Positions 1 through 8,819 of a stretch of 64,000 bases of DNA are shown piece by piece. Location: assembly GCF_018860975.1 (NCBI RefSeq), contig NZ_JAHKQI010000009.1:124001-188000 (forward strand). Direction: 5' to 3'. Positions within the stretch are counted from its first letter, which is position 1; each line of letters begins with the position of its first letter. This DNA is from Lentibacter algarum (GTDB lineage Bacteria; Pseudomonadota; Alphaproteobacteria; Rhodobacterales; Rhodobacteraceae). The translations under genes and the position numbers were made by a program. Under the pieces are notes generated by a model. It saw only the letters and a program-made list of their open reading frames with translations. It was not told the DNA's origin and searched no databases.

Positions 1-2
1 AA

Positions 3-626
3 GCGATCGTGTTTCACGACTATTTTCTTGATCGCCTCACCTCAGAAAAAGGCCCCCTCGCCCAGCGCACAGCCGAGGAACTCTGCGGAATTTCGCTTCT
101 TCACAGCCGCGCCGATCGTATCCCGACACTGGCGCAAGTGCTGGCTGTGGTCGCAGGCCGCGTGCCGCTGCTGATCGAGCTCAAGGATCAAGACGGCGAG
201 CTTGGCGAGAATATCGGCAAACTGGAAGCCGCTACCGTTAAGGCCTTACAAGGCTACTCAGGCGATGTTGCCCTGATGTCGTTCAACCCGCATTCTGTTG
301 CAGAACTCGCCCGCCTTGCGCCCACCCTGTCGCGCGGATTGACAACCTGTGATTACCTCAAACAAGATTGGCCCACAGTGCCCGAAGCCCGCCTTGCCGA
401 ACTGCGCCTCTTGCCGGATGCAACCCGTGTCGGATCCGGATTTGTCTCGCACCAAGCCGATGACCTCAACAACCCGCAAGTCACCAAACTCAGGGCTCAA
501 GGCCTGCCCGTGCTGTGTTGGACAATCCGCTCGCCCGAGCAGGAAGCCACAGTGCGCAAAGCTGCCGACAACATTACATTCGAGGGCTACCTGCCCGCAT
601 CAGCAGACCTATCGGAAAGCAGATGA
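3..626 (+). CDS. Glycerophosphodiester phosphodiesterase, C-terminal part (5' end outside window)
   Basis: Hydrolyses glycerophosphodiesters to glycerol-3-phosphate and an alcohol. The reading frame is open from the window edge, and the first visible residues (FHDYFLDRLT) match the HD-x-LDR-T block that follows the catalytic His-Arg of the GDPD TIM barrel, so about 40 N-terminal residues lie to the left. LLIELKD near residue 55 is the usual metal-binding strand, and the WTIRSPEQ segment near the end fits the last barrel strand. The stop overlaps the next ATG by four bases, indicating translational coupling. Family call is firm; substrate preference is unknown. Confidence 0.88.
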   Translation, partial: AIVFHDYFLDRLTSEKGPLAQRTAEELCGISLLHSRADRIPTLAQVLAVVAGRVPLLIELKDQDGELGENIGKLEAATVKALQGYSGDVALMSFNPHSVAELARLAPTLSRGLTTCDYLKQDWPTVPEARLAELRLLPDATRVGSGFVSHQADDLNNPQVTKLRAQGLPVLCWTIRSPEQEATVRKAADNITFEGYLPASADLSESR

Positions 627-1798
627 CCAACAACACTCCGATAGAAATCAGGCTTAACCCCACTCTTGCCGATATCCCCGCCGCCGCGTGGGATGCCTGT
701 GCGCAGGGGCTTGATCCCTTCACCACGCACCGCTTTCTGCTGGCCCTTGAAGAGAGTGGCTCTGTCGGTCAGGGCAGCGGTTGGCAGCCACTCTACCTCA
801 CGGCCCACCTGGGTGATCAGATCATTGGCTGTGCGCCTCTTTACGGTAAATCCCACTCTCAGGGCGAGTATATTTTTGACTTCAACTGGGCGCATGCCTA
901 CGAGCAAGCTGGCGGGCGTTATTACCCGAAGTTTCAAATCGCAGTGCCGTTTACTCCCGCCACAGGCCGCCGCTTTCTGACGCATCCGGAGTATGATACG
1001 CAGGCCTTCACCGCCCTTGTACAGGGCGCAGTTCAGCTCGCCTCCGAGCATGGAGTGTCTTCACTTCACGCAACCTTCTGCACCGAGGCGGAAGCAATAG
1101 CCGGTGCGCAAATGGGCCTGATGCGCCGCACCACACAGCAGTTTCACTGGCTCAACAAAGGCTTCAACAGCTTTGACGACTTTCTCTCAACGCTGGCCTC
1201 TCGCAAACGTAAGAACATCCGTAAGGAACGCGCCCGCGCTCAGGCTTTCGGTGGAACCATCTCCCGCCTCACCGGCGACGAGATCACCCCCGAGCATTGG
1301 GACGCCTTTTGGCAATTCTACCAAGACACCGGGCAACGCAAATGGGGCACGCCCTACCTTAGCCGTTCGTTCTTTGACATCGCTCAGGAAACTCTCCGCG
1401 ACGACATGATTCTCGTCATCGCCGAACGTGACGGGCAACCCGTCGCAGGCGCGCTCAACTTCATCGGCCAACAAGCGCTTTTTGGCCGCTATTGGGGCTG
1501 CATAGAAGATCACCCCTGCTTGCACTTCGAGCTATGCTACTATCAGGCAATAGAAGCTGCCATCGAGCTTGGCTTGCCCCGCGTCGAAGCCGGCGCACAA
1601 GGCGAGCACAAACTCGCTCGCGGCTATTTGCCAACCGCGTGCCACTCACTACACTGGATAGCGGACGAGGGTTTTTCAAACGCCGTTGCGCAGTATCTAA
1701 CTGCCGAAACCGAAGCCATTGGTGAAGAAATCGAGATACTCACCGGATACGGGCCGTTCAAGTCCGAAACCGCAGACACCAGGGAGGAACAAGATTGA
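623..1798 (+). CDS. FemAB-like / GNAT-fold acyltransferase (PF04339-type)
   Basis: A 391-residue protein of the family often labelled peptidoglycan recognition or FemAB-like N-acetyltransferase (PF04339). The basic [14 protein letters not shown] block around residues 192-205 is typical of the family and precedes the C-terminal GNAT-like half with [16 protein letters not shown]. An open frame extends upstream to 515, but the ATG at 623 is preferred because it overlaps the phosphodiesterase stop (ATGA). Likely cotranscribed with the flanking genes. The true acyl donor and acceptor are not known, so the function should stay at family level. Confidence 0.85.
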   Translation: MTNNTPIEIRLNPTLADIPAAAWDACAQGLDPFTTHRFLLALEESGSVGQGSGWQPLYLTAHLGDQIIGCAPLYGKSHSQGEYIFDFNWAHAYEQAGGRYYPKFQIAVPFTPATGRRFLTHPEYDTQAFTALVQGAVQLASEHGVSSLHATFCTEAEAIAGAQMGLMRRTTQQFHWLNKGFNSFDDFLSTLASRKRKNIRKERARAQAFGGTISRLTGDEITPEHWDAFWQFYQDTGQRKWGTPYLSRSFFDIAQETLRDDMILVIAERDGQPVAGALNFIGQQALFGRYWGCIEDHPCLHFELCYYQAIEAAIELGLPRVEAGAQGEHKLARGYLPTACHSLHWIADEGFSNAVAQYLTAETEAIGEEIEILTGYGPFKSETADTREEQD

Positions 1799-2085
1799 TC
1801 GAGAAACTGAGCGACACCGCCCGCGAGCAGCTCCTCGCACCCTTGGTTGCCAACGGCTGGGAGCACGACGACACCCGCGATGCGATTAGCAAAACCTTTA
1901 AGTTTGCCGATTTTTCAGAGGCCATCAGCTGGATGATGCGCGCCGCCATCTGGGCCGAAAAGTGGGACCACCACCCCGAGTGGAGCAATATCTACAGCCG
2001 CGTCACCGTGACTCTCACAACCCATGACGCCGGAGGGCTCAGCGCCCTTGACGCCAAGCTCGCTCGAAAGATGGATGGTTTGTGA
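1795..2085 (+). CDS. phhB: 4a-hydroxytetrahydrobiopterin dehydratase (pterin carbinolamine dehydratase)
   Basis: A 96-residue protein that dehydrates 4a-hydroxytetrahydrobiopterin, recycling the pterin cofactor of aromatic amino acid hydroxylases. The signature KWDHHPEW (about residues 56-63) contains the catalytic His pair, and length matches the family. Translation appears to start at a TTG that overlaps the TGA of the previous gene, with GGAGG at 1783-1787 at good spacing. No phenylalanine hydroxylase is visible nearby, so it may serve a hydroxylase encoded elsewhere or moonlight. Confidence 0.9.
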   Translation: MIEKLSDTAREQLLAPLVANGWEHDDTRDAISKTFKFADFSEAISWMMRAAIWAEKWDHHPEWSNIYSRVTVTLTTHDAGGLSALDAKLARKMDGL

Positions 2086-2093
2086 GCAGGTGA

Positions 2094-2642
2094 TCAACTC
2101 ACAACATTCTTCCACTCGACAGGTGTCACGTAAACCATACCCTCATCACCGCTGACCATGACCTCACCGTCTTGGATATTGACTTGCAGCTTCATCGAAC
2201 GGTTCGCCAGTTTTGCCAGCTCTGCGGTGTCTTTCTCGACAAGATTTGTAACCTGAAGGTTGTCAAACCGGGTGACGCTGTTTTTGAGCTTGGCCCACCA
2301 CATCTCGGCGGTCTTGCCGCCGTAACTGTAGATGATCACCTTACCGGCTTTGCCACAGGACTGCCGCACAATCTTTTCGCTCGGCAGCCCCAAGGCGACC
2401 CACAACTCCAGCTCGTTGCTCAGGCTTTTTTGCCAGATGTCAGGCTCGTCATCTGTTGAAATCCCCTTGGTCATTTCCAACTGCTCATGTGCATTCAAAG
2501 CAAACGCAAGCAACCGCACCATAAGTCGCTCGTCTGTCTCTGACGGGTGCTTGGCAACGGTCAGCTTATGGGTCTCGTAGTAGTGACGGTCTATGTCAGA
2601 CACAGAAAGTTCAACTTTATAAATCGTCGCTTTTTGTGCCAT
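2094..2642 (-). CDS. yaeQ: YaeQ family protein
   Basis: A 182-residue protein with the diagnostic YaeQ features: an N-terminal TIYKVELSVSDIDRHYYE strand-turn, RLLAFALNA, the DEPDIW motif, and a PD-(D/E)XK-nuclease-like core (ELWVALGLPSEKIVRQ, VIIYSYGG). The family is structurally related to nucleases, but its biochemical role is not established. It converges with phhB, with only 8 bp between the stops. It stands alone downstream of the peroxiredoxin terminator. Confidence 0.9.
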   Translation of the reverse strand: MAQKATIYKVELSVSDIDRHYYETHKLTVAKHPSETDERLMVRLLAFALNAHEQLEMTKGISTDDEPDIWQKSLSNELELWVALGLPSEKIVRQSCGKAGKVIIYSYGGKTAEMWWAKLKNSVTRFDNLQVTNLVEKDTAELAKLANRSMKLQVNIQDGEVMVSGDEGMVYVTPVEWKNVVS

Positions 2643-2700
2643 GTTCGGCCCCTGACTTGTGGTTTTAGCGTTGCCTACAGCGTCTCATGACTTTGTGAAA

Positions 2701-2737
2701 GCCCATAAAGAAAGGCCCTCTACGGCATAGAGGGCCT
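2701..2737 (-). terminator. Rho-independent terminator of the peroxiredoxin gene
   Basis: A perfect 10-bp inverted repeat, AGGCCCTCTA (2713-2722) and TAGAGGGCCT (2728-2737), with a 5-nt loop. Read on the minus strand it is followed by TTCTTTAT. It sits between the end of the minus-strand peroxiredoxin gene and the start of yaeQ, which separates the two transcripts. Confidence 0.8.
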
Positions 2738-2762
2738 GACTAACTTCACCTGATTGCGCGCC

Positions 2763-3251
2763 TTAAAGCGCCTCAACCATCGCTTCACCGCCAGAGATGT
2801 CGCACTCGCCGGGGCTGTCTTCTGCATGCAGCACCTTCACCACACCGTCGTCGGCCATCATCGCGTAACGCTTTGAACGGCCCGAAAAGCCAACTGGCGG
2901 TGCGTCAAAGTCCATGCCGATTGCAGCGGTGAACGCACCCGAGGCGTCAGAAAGCATACTTATGCCCTCACCCGTCGCGCCCGTTGCTTCGCCCCAAGCC
3001 TGCATAACCCAAGGGTCGTTGACCGACAGGCAGATGATCTCGTCAATGCCCTTGCCAGCCAGAGCGTCTTTCTGGCGAATAAAGCTCGGCACATGGGCGC
3101 TGCTGCATGTCGGCGTGTATGCCCCTGGCACCGCAAAGATCACAACCTTGCGGCCAGCTAGCTTCTCACCCAGAGCCACAGGCGCTGGCCCATCGGCACC
3201 AAGCGTCATCAATGTCGCCTCGGGCAGTTTGTCACCTACAGAAATAGTCAT
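2763..3251 (-). CDS. Peroxiredoxin, Prx5 / atypical 2-Cys type
   Basis: A thiol peroxidase of 162 residues that reduces hydroperoxides. The peroxidatic Cys49 lies in PGAYTPTCSS, the Prx5-type form of the PxxxT/SxxC motif; a second Cys occurs in PGECDISGG near the C-terminus. The frame is open further upstream to 3344, but the ATG at 3251 is chosen because it begins the conserved MTISVGDKLPE segment and has an AGAGGG ribosome site. It is divergent from the flavoprotein reductase gene across about 84 bp. The reductant (glutathione/glutaredoxin in many homologues) cannot be told from sequence. Confidence 0.92.
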   Translation of the reverse strand: MTISVGDKLPEATLMTLGADGPAPVALGEKLAGRKVVIFAVPGAYTPTCSSAHVPSFIRQKDALAGKGIDEIICLSVNDPWVMQAWGEATGATGEGISMLSDASGAFTAAIGMDFDAPPVGFSGRSKRYAMMADDGVVKVLHAEDSPGECDISGGEAMVEAL

Positions 3252-3335
3252 ATCGCATCCCTCTCCTAGATTGCATTTGCTAGTTACAAACTTATAGGGT
3301 TTCCTTGCCAAAGAGCCAGCAGAAGGATCTCTCTC

Positions 3336-4547
3336 GTGTCTCATATCGTCGTCGTCGGGGCCGGTCAGGCCGGATCATCGCTCACCGCCAAGCTGCGCAA
3401 GGAAGGCTTCACAGGCCAGATCACGCTGATCGGCGCAGAAACCTCGCCGCCCTACCAACGCCCGCCGCTCTCGAAAGCCTACCTCTTGGGCGAAATGGAA
3501 CTCGAACGGCTCTATCTGCGACCCGAAAGCTTTTACGCGGATCAAGACATCACCCTGCTGCTCGGCGCTCATGTCAGCGCGATTGATCCAGTCGCCAAGA
3601 CCCTCACAGTTGACGGTGCACCGCTCGCTTACGACCAGCTCGCGCTCACCACAGGCTCAACCCCGCACCGCCTCCCCGCCAGCATCGGCGGTGCACTAGA
3701 GGGCATTTATGTGGTGCGCGGCCTTGCCGATGTTGATGCGATGGAACCGGAGTTCGCGACAGGCAAGCATGTGCTTATCGTTGGTGGTGGCTACATCGGG
3801 CTAGAAGCCGCAGCCGTAGCCGCAAAGAAAGGCCTCAAAGTCACACTGGTTGAAATGGCTGATCGCATCTTACAGCGCGTCGCCTCCCCGCAAACCTCCG
3901 ACTATTTCCGCGCTTTGCACACAACCCACGGCGTCAATATCATTGAGGGCACCGGCCTCAAACAGCTCACCGGAGAGGGCCGTGTTTCTGGAGCAGAACT
4001 CGCCGATGGATCCAAGCTCGACGTTGATTTCGTTGTTGTCGGCGTGGGTATCGCCCCTGCAACAGCCCTCGCCGAGCAAGCAGGCCTCGCCCTTGAGAAC
4101 GGCATCAAAACCGACGCGCAAGGCCGAACCTCTGACGAGAGCATCTGGGCCGCAGGTGACTGCGCCTCTTTCCCCTACCGCGACACGCGTATCCGGCTCG
4201 AAAGCGTCCCGAACGCCATTGAGCAAGCCGAAGTCGTCGCCCAAAACATGCTCGGCGCCGGGCTGGACTATGCCGCCAAACCTTGGTTCTGGTCTGATCA
4301 ATACGACGTCAAGTTGCAAATCGCCGGCCTTAACACTGGCTATGACCGCGTGGTTTCCCGTCAAGGCGACAAAGAAGGCAGCATCTCGTTTTGGTATTAT
4401 CTCGGTGATACACTCCTAGCTGTCGACGCCGCCAATGACCCGCGCGCCTACATGATCGGCAAGCGCCTCATCGAAGCCGGAAAGTCACCGACACCCGCTC
4501 AGATCACTGATCCCGAAACCGACATGAAAGCCCTAACGCGCGCATGA
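3336..4547 (+). CDS. FAD-dependent NAD(P)H:ferredoxin reductase (rhodocoxin/putidaredoxin reductase type)
   Basis: A 403-residue flavoprotein with an N-terminal FAD Rossmann motif (VVVGAGQAG, G8-x-G10-x-x-G13), the RPPLSKAYL block typical of oxygenase-coupled ferredoxin reductases, a second dinucleotide fold (VLIVGGGYIGLEA near residue 147) for NAD(P)H, and AAGDCASFP near 272 closing the FAD site. The C-terminal reductase domain is intact. Start is GTG with AGAAGGA upstream. Such enzymes pass electrons to a 2Fe-2S ferredoxin feeding a P450 or dioxygenase, but no such partner is in this window. Its stop overlaps rsmD. Confidence 0.9.
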   Translation: MSHIVVVGAGQAGSSLTAKLRKEGFTGQITLIGAETSPPYQRPPLSKAYLLGEMELERLYLRPESFYADQDITLLLGAHVSAIDPVAKTLTVDGAPLAYDQLALTTGSTPHRLPASIGGALEGIYVVRGLADVDAMEPEFATGKHVLIVGGGYIGLEAAAVAAKKGLKVTLVEMADRILQRVASPQTSDYFRALHTTHGVNIIEGTGLKQLTGEGRVSGAELADGSKLDVDFVVVGVGIAPATALAEQAGLALENGIKTDAQGRTSDESIWAAGDCASFPYRDTRIRLESVPNAIEQAEVVAQNMLGAGLDYAAKPWFWSDQYDVKLQIAGLNTGYDRVVSRQGDKEGSISFWYYLGDTLLAVDAANDPRAYMIGKRLIEAGKSPTPAQITDPETDMKALTRA

Positions 4548-5092
4548 GGATCATCGCCGGACAGCATCGCGGCCTTGTGCTTGCCACTGTCGGAAAGGGC
4601 GATGTCGACGCACACTTGCGCCCAACGTCTGATCGCACCCGCGAAAGCCTGTTCAATATCCTCGCACACTACGGCCAGCCAGCAAACGCCCGCGTGCTTG
4701 ACCTCTTTGCTGGCACAGGTGCGCTCGGCCTCGAGGCGCTTTCGCGTGGTGCAGAACATGTTACCTACGTCGAAAACGGCCGCCCTGCGCAAAAGTTGGT
4801 TACCGAGAACCTGCGAAAAGCTCGCCGTGAAACGGACGCCAAACTGCTCAGCGTTGACGCGACAAAACTGCCTCCCGCGCAAACACCTTGCTCGCTGGTG
4901 TTTCTTGATCCGCCCTATGGCAAATCCCTCGGTGAAAAAGCCCTCGCCTCAGCCCTCGCCCAAGGCTGGCTGACAGACGACGCACTCATCGTCTGGGAAG
5001 AAAGCCGCGCACCGATCCCGCCACAAGGCTTCACAATGCAAGATCAGCGCTCCTACGGCGGCACTATCATCACGATACTGAGCCGCACATAA
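4544..5092 (+). CDS. rsmD: 16S rRNA (guanine(966)-N(2))-methyltransferase RsmD
   Basis: S-adenosylmethionine-dependent methyltransferase that modifies G966 (E. coli numbering) of 16S rRNA. The N-terminal MRIIAGQHRG and RPTSDRTRESLFNIL segments, the SAM-binding LDLFAGTGALGLEA motif (about residues 53-66) and the catalytic DPPY (about 122-125) are all present. Length (182 residues) is normal. The ATG overlaps the reductase stop (ATGA), so the two are probably cotranscribed although unrelated in function. Confidence 0.95.
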   Translation: MRIIAGQHRGLVLATVGKGDVDAHLRPTSDRTRESLFNILAHYGQPANARVLDLFAGTGALGLEALSRGAEHVTYVENGRPAQKLVTENLRKARRETDAKLLSVDATKLPPAQTPCSLVFLDPPYGKSLGEKALASALAQGWLTDDALIVWEESRAPIPPQGFTMQDQRSYGGTIITILSRT

Positions 5093-5143
5093 GCCAACGA
5101 CATAAAGCGCGGCCGAGCTTGGCAATCTACATCAACTGGTTTT

Positions 5144-5962
5144 TCAGTAAGTCGGGTGGAACTTCCCAGTCGGCGAGAGCGTGAAAATCTCACAGCCCGT
5201 CGCCGTCACCCCGATCGAGTGCTCAAACTGCGCAGACAGCGACTTGTCTCGCGTCACAGCTGTCCAGTCATCTGCCAAAACCTTGGTCTCGGGCCGCCCG
5301 AGGTTCACCATTGGCTCGATCGTGAAGAACATGCCCTCTTCCAGCACAGGCCCCGTCCCCGCGCGCCCATAGTGCAACACATTCGGTGGCGCATGAAACA
5401 CAGTTCCAAGCCCATGCCCGCAAAAATCGCGCACAACACCCATGCGGTGACCTTCAACATATGTCTGGATAGCGTGGCCGATGTCGCCAAAGGTATTGCC
5501 CGGCTTCACCGCCTCAATCCCCTTGAAGAGCGCCTCATGGGTCACCTCGATCAGCCGCTCGGCCTTGCGACCGAGCTTGCCAGCAACATACATCCGGCTC
5601 GTGTCGCCAAACCAGCCGTCAACGATCACCGTCACATCAATGTTGAGAATGTCACCATCCTTGAGCTTCTTCTCGCCCGGGATACCGTGACAAACAACAT
5701 GGTTCACCGAAATACAACTTGCGTGCTGATAGCCTTTGTAGCCAATTGTCGCCGACTTAGAGCCAAGCTCACCAGCGCGCCGCTCGATAAACGCATCAAG
5801 CGCAGCCGTGGTCTGCCCAACCTCAACAAGCTCGGCAACCTCGTCCAAAATCTGCGCCGAAACTTGCCCAGCCTTCAGCATGCCTGCAAAATCAGCTGCC
5901 TCATGAATGCGAATGCCGTCTTTGGTCATCCGTCCGCGATGTTCACCACTCTGGTCAGTCAC
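5144..5962 (-). CDS. map: Methionine aminopeptidase, type I
   Basis: Removes the initiator methionine from nascent proteins. All five metal ligands of the pita-bread fold can be seen: Asp in LNIDVTVIVDG, Asp in GDTSRMYV, His in DFCGHGLG, Glu in FTIEPMV and Glu in QFEHSIGV. Length 272 residues is usual for alphaproteobacterial MetAP. The start is GTG with GAGAGG upstream; an internal ATG at 5929 is an alternative. It converges with rsmD, separated by about 50 bp. Confidence 0.95.
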   Translation of the reverse strand: MTDQSGEHRGRMTKDGIRIHEAADFAGMLKAGQVSAQILDEVAELVEVGQTTAALDAFIERRAGELGSKSATIGYKGYQHASCISVNHVVCHGIPGEKKLKDGDILNIDVTVIVDGWFGDTSRMYVAGKLGRKAERLIEVTHEALFKGIEAVKPGNTFGDIGHAIQTYVEGHRMGVVRDFCGHGLGTVFHAPPNVLHYGRAGTGPVLEEGMFFTIEPMVNLGRPETKVLADDWTAVTRDKSLSAQFEHSIGVTATGCEIFTLSPTGKFHPTY

Positions 5963-6052
5963 AGGCCCAGCCTCTCGTTTCCTAATTCCGCCTCTATTTA
6001 GGCAAACCTACAAGTAATAACCAGCCCACCGGCTTTCTCTTCGTAAAAATAC

Positions 6053-6754
6053 TCAATCAAGCACCGGCAAAGCCTGCCCAAGGGTTATTTCCTCAGGGCT
6101 GATGTTGCAATCAAATGCCATAACCTCGACACCGCCCGCCCGCGCCTTTGCAAAGCCTGCCGCGTAGGCAGGATCAATATCAGCCGCGACGCTCACCCGC
6201 TCAATATCCGTGCGCTGCACCAAGTAAAACAGCACGGCACGGCGCCCCTCTTTCACAACATTCTCAAGCTCCTGCAAATGCTTGAGCCCCCGCGCGGTGA
6301 CGCTATCAGGAAACTCCCCAAGTCCCGCCTGCCGCATCAACGTTACGCATTTTACCTCAAGGTAGATATCCGGCGCGCCAACCGTCCCGAGCAGAAAGTC
6401 AACGCGCGAGCGTTCACCGTATTTCACCTCGGGACGCACAGTATCGTAACTCAGCCCAGACACCTGATGCCGCATCAAGGCTTCTCGCAAAGCGCGGTTG
6501 GGCACGCTCGTATCGACGCCAGTGAAGTTCCCGTCGGCGTGCTCAACCAACCGCCAACCGTAATCGAGCTTCTTTTTGGGGTCGTCGTTGGGCTCAACCC
6601 AAATGCGCATACCCTCCTCCGCCAGTCCCATCATACTGCCGGGGTTGGCACAATGCGCGACAACTTCGCGCCCGTCTTCCAGCCGGATATCCGCCAAAAA
6701 GCGTTTGTAGCGGCGAATAAGCACAGCAGGCACAAGTGGGGTTTGAAAGCGCAT
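6053..6754 (-). CDS. sfsA: SfsA-family DNA/RNA nuclease (sugar fermentation stimulation protein)
   Basis: A 233-residue SfsA homologue. Diagnostic blocks are the N-terminal RRYKRFLADIRLEDG, the CANPGSMMGL motif, and the C-terminal nuclease-like core (RVDFLLG, DIYLEVKCVTL, FPDSVTARGLKHLQEL). SfsA was first described as a maltose-gene activator and has been linked to nuclease activity; the physiological role is uncertain. The ATG at 6754 is chosen over the longer frame to 6799 because the family begins with MRFQTPL. It is divergent from the cinA-like gene, with only about 45 bp between starts. Confidence 0.93.
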   Translation of the reverse strand: MRFQTPLVPAVLIRRYKRFLADIRLEDGREVVAHCANPGSMMGLAEEGMRIWVEPNDDPKKKLDYGWRLVEHADGNFTGVDTSVPNRALREALMRHQVSGLSYDTVRPEVKYGERSRVDFLLGTVGAPDIYLEVKCVTLMRQAGLGEFPDSVTARGLKHLQELENVVKEGRRAVLFYLVQRTDIERVSVAADIDPAYAAGFAKARAGGVEVMAFDCNISPEEITLGQALPVLD

Positions 6755-6799
6755 AACCAAAGGCCTATACCCAAGATGAAAGCCATTCAAGGAGCGCAT

Positions 6800-7531
6800 A
6801 TGCCAAACCCGACAGCCGCGATGCTGGTCATCGGCGACGAGATCCTCTCAGGCCGCACGCGCGACGCCAACATGTATTTCCTCGCAGGCGAGCTCACCAA
6901 GGTTGGGATTGACCTGCTCGAAGTGCGCGTGGTTTCAGACGATCACGCTGCGATCGTTGCTGCCGTGCAAGCGCTCAGCGTGGCCTACGACACGGTGTTC
7001 ACCTCCGGTGGCATCGGGCCAACGCATGACGACATCACAGCCGACTGTATCGCCGAGGCTTTCGGTCAGAACATTACAGTGCGTGACGATGCGCGCGCGC
7101 TGCTGGGCGCGCATTACGCTAGCCGCAACATGGAATTCACTGAGGCCCGCCAACGCATGGCGCGCATCCCTGACACCGCAACCCTGATCGACAATCCCGT
7201 GTCTATCGCCCCGGGCTTTACCCTGCAAAACGTTCACGTCATGGCCGGTGTTCCCAATGTCTTTCAGGCAATGGTCGCAAGCGTGCTTCCAACCCTCACA
7301 GGCGGCGCGCCCCTGCTCAGTCAAAGCCTGCGGATCAACCGTGGTGAAGGCGACATCGCTGGCCCGCTTTCGGAATTGGCGCAAAAATACGCCGCCCTTT
7401 CCGTCGGCTCCTACCCGTTTCAAAAGAATGGCGCTTATGGCTCTGACATCGTCATGCGCGGCTCTGATGCCGCGCTTCTGAATGCTGCCATGATCGAACT
7501 CGCAAAGGCCTTCGCCGATGACATTTCCTGA
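6800..7531 (+). CDS. MoaB/MogA-fold (CinA N-terminal type) molybdopterin-binding protein
   Basis: A 243-residue protein consisting only of the CinA N-terminal molybdopterin-binding domain plus a small C-terminal extension. AAMLVIGDEILSGRTRD at the N-terminus and FTSGGIGPTHDDIT (about 73-86) are the family signatures. The CinA C-terminal nicotinamide-nucleotide amidase domain is absent, so the name competence protein is not warranted. AAGGAG at 6789-6794 supports the ATG at 6800; the frame open back to 6278 is an antisense shadow of sfsA. It overlaps the next gene by 14 bp. Confidence 0.9.
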   Translation: MPNPTAAMLVIGDEILSGRTRDANMYFLAGELTKVGIDLLEVRVVSDDHAAIVAAVQALSVAYDTVFTSGGIGPTHDDITADCIAEAFGQNITVRDDARALLGAHYASRNMEFTEARQRMARIPDTATLIDNPVSIAPGFTLQNVHVMAGVPNVFQAMVASVLPTLTGGAPLLSQSLRINRGEGDIAGPLSELAQKYAALSVGSYPFQKNGAYGSDIVMRGSDAALLNAAMIELAKAFADDIS

Positions 7532-8246
7532 TATCGCGCAAATCTATGACGTGGTTGATGGCACTTGGCCAGCAGCCGAGTATGCTGAAACCGGCCCCTG
7601 GCTCATCCGGACAGGCGCAGGCGGCGGCCAGCGGGTGAGCGCTGCGACAGCGCAACAGCCAGTTTCTGCCTCTGACATCAAAACCGCTGAAGACGCGATG
7701 CTGGCACTGGGCCAACCCAAACTCTTCATGATCCGCGAAGACGACGAAGCACTTGATGCTCTGCTCGACGCCCGGGGCTACATGGTGCACGACGCGGTGA
7801 ATGCCTACGTCTCCCCTGTTGCCCCGCTTGCCGCCCAGCGCCCGCCGCGTGTCACAGCCCTGCTCGCATGGGAGCCTCTGGCCATCATGCTCGACATCTG
7901 GAAGGCAGGCGGCGTCGACCAAGGCCGCATCGACGTCATGCACCGTGCCAAAGGGCCAAAAACCGGCCTCATCGGGCGCCTCAACGATCACCCCGCCGCC
8001 GCGGGATTCTGCGCCATTCACGACAACATCGCCATGCTGCACGCCCTCGAAGTCCTGCCCCATCAGCGCCGTCAAGGCATGGCCAAACACGCCATTCACG
8101 AGCTCGCTCACTGGGCGCAAGTAAACGGCGCGAGCCATTTTTCGCTGGTCACGACCGCAGCCAACACCGGCGCGAATGCGCTCTACACTTCCCTCGGCAT
8201 GACATGTGTGGGACAGTATCACTACCGCTTGAAGAAAGAGAGCTAA
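7518..8246 (+). CDS. GNAT family N-acetyltransferase
   Basis: A 242-residue protein with a C-terminal GNAT core: an acetyl-CoA-binding stretch LEVLPHQRRQGMAKHAIHEL (the Q/RxxGxG/A loop) and the final ANTGANALYTSLGM helix. The N-terminal half (PWLIRTGAGGGQRVSAAT) matches a roseobacter acetyltransferase group in which this first half is a degenerate GNAT repeat. Substrate unknown. It overlaps the end of the upstream gene and lies 3 bp before the next, consistent with an operon. Confidence 0.85.
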   Translation: MTFPDIAQIYDVVDGTWPAAEYAETGPWLIRTGAGGGQRVSAATAQQPVSASDIKTAEDAMLALGQPKLFMIREDDEALDALLDARGYMVHDAVNAYVSPVAPLAAQRPPRVTALLAWEPLAIMLDIWKAGGVDQGRIDVMHRAKGPKTGLIGRLNDHPAAAGFCAIHDNIAMLHALEVLPHQRRQGMAKHAIHELAHWAQVNGASHFSLVTTAANTGANALYTSLGMTCVGQYHYRLKKES

Positions 8247-8249
8247 GCC

Positions 8250-8819
8250 ATGAGCCCCAAACAACCCACAGCCCTTGACCTGCCAATGGTCGACCCGCTA
8301 CCCGCCGCCACGCAAAAGTATTTTGACATCTGCCAAGAGAAACTCGGCATGGTGCCAAATGTGCTCCAAGCGCATGCCTTTGACATCGACAAGCTCAATG
8401 CCTTCACAGCGCTCTACAATGACCTGATGCTCGCCGACAGTGGCCTGAGCAAACTCGAGCGCGAGATGATCGCCGTCGTCGTGTCTTCGATCAACAAGTG
8501 CTTTTATTGCCTCACCGCACATGGCCAAGCCGTGCGCGCACTGTCAGGTGATCCCATTTTGGGCGAAATGCTGGTGATGAACTGGCGCGCCGCCGAGCTT
8601 GACGCCCGCCAAACCGCAATGCTGCTGTTCGCCGAAAAAGTCACTGTTGAAAGCCACAAGATTGTCGAAGCCGACCGCGAGCACCTGCGCAGTGTCGGAT
8701 TCTCAGACCGTGACATCTGGGATATCTCGAACGTTGCCGGATTTTACAACATGTCAAACCGCGTGGCCTCGGCCACAGATCAACGGCCAAATGATGAGTA
8801 TCACGCCCTTTCGCGCTAA
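8250..8819 (+). CDS. Peroxidase-related (AhpD-like carboxymuconolactone decarboxylase family) protein
   Basis: A 189-residue AhpD-fold protein. KCFYCLTAHG (about residues 88-97) carries the CxxCxxxH redox motif of alkylhydroperoxidase-like proteins, preceded by the SKLEREMIAVVVSSIN helix. It fits the group annotated as uncharacterised peroxidase-related enzyme. It probably reduces small peroxides through the Cys pair, but the physiological electron donor is not known. The last 29 bases overlap the OmpA-like gene. Confidence 0.88.
   Translation: MSPKQPTALDLPMVDPLPAATQKYFDICQEKLGMVPNVLQAHAFDIDKLNAFTALYNDLMLADSGLSKLEREMIAVVVSSINKCFYCLTAHGQAVRALSGDPILGEMLVMNWRAAELDARQTAMLLFAEKVTVESHKIVEADREHLRSVGFSDRDIWDISNVAGFYNMSNRVASATDQRPNDEYHALSR

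Noticed and set aside
5156-6001. Long plus-strand open frame of 281 codons
   Set aside because: Lies antisense to methionine aminopeptidase; composition is Arg/His-rich with no motif. A shadow of high-GC coding.
6800-7531. Full-length CinA competence protein
   Set aside because: Only the N-terminal molybdopterin-binding domain is present; the amidase domain is absent, so the competence label would mislead.
7452-8264. Long minus-strand open frame of 270 codons
   Set aside because: Antisense to the GNAT acetyltransferase with no recognisable domain or ribosome site.
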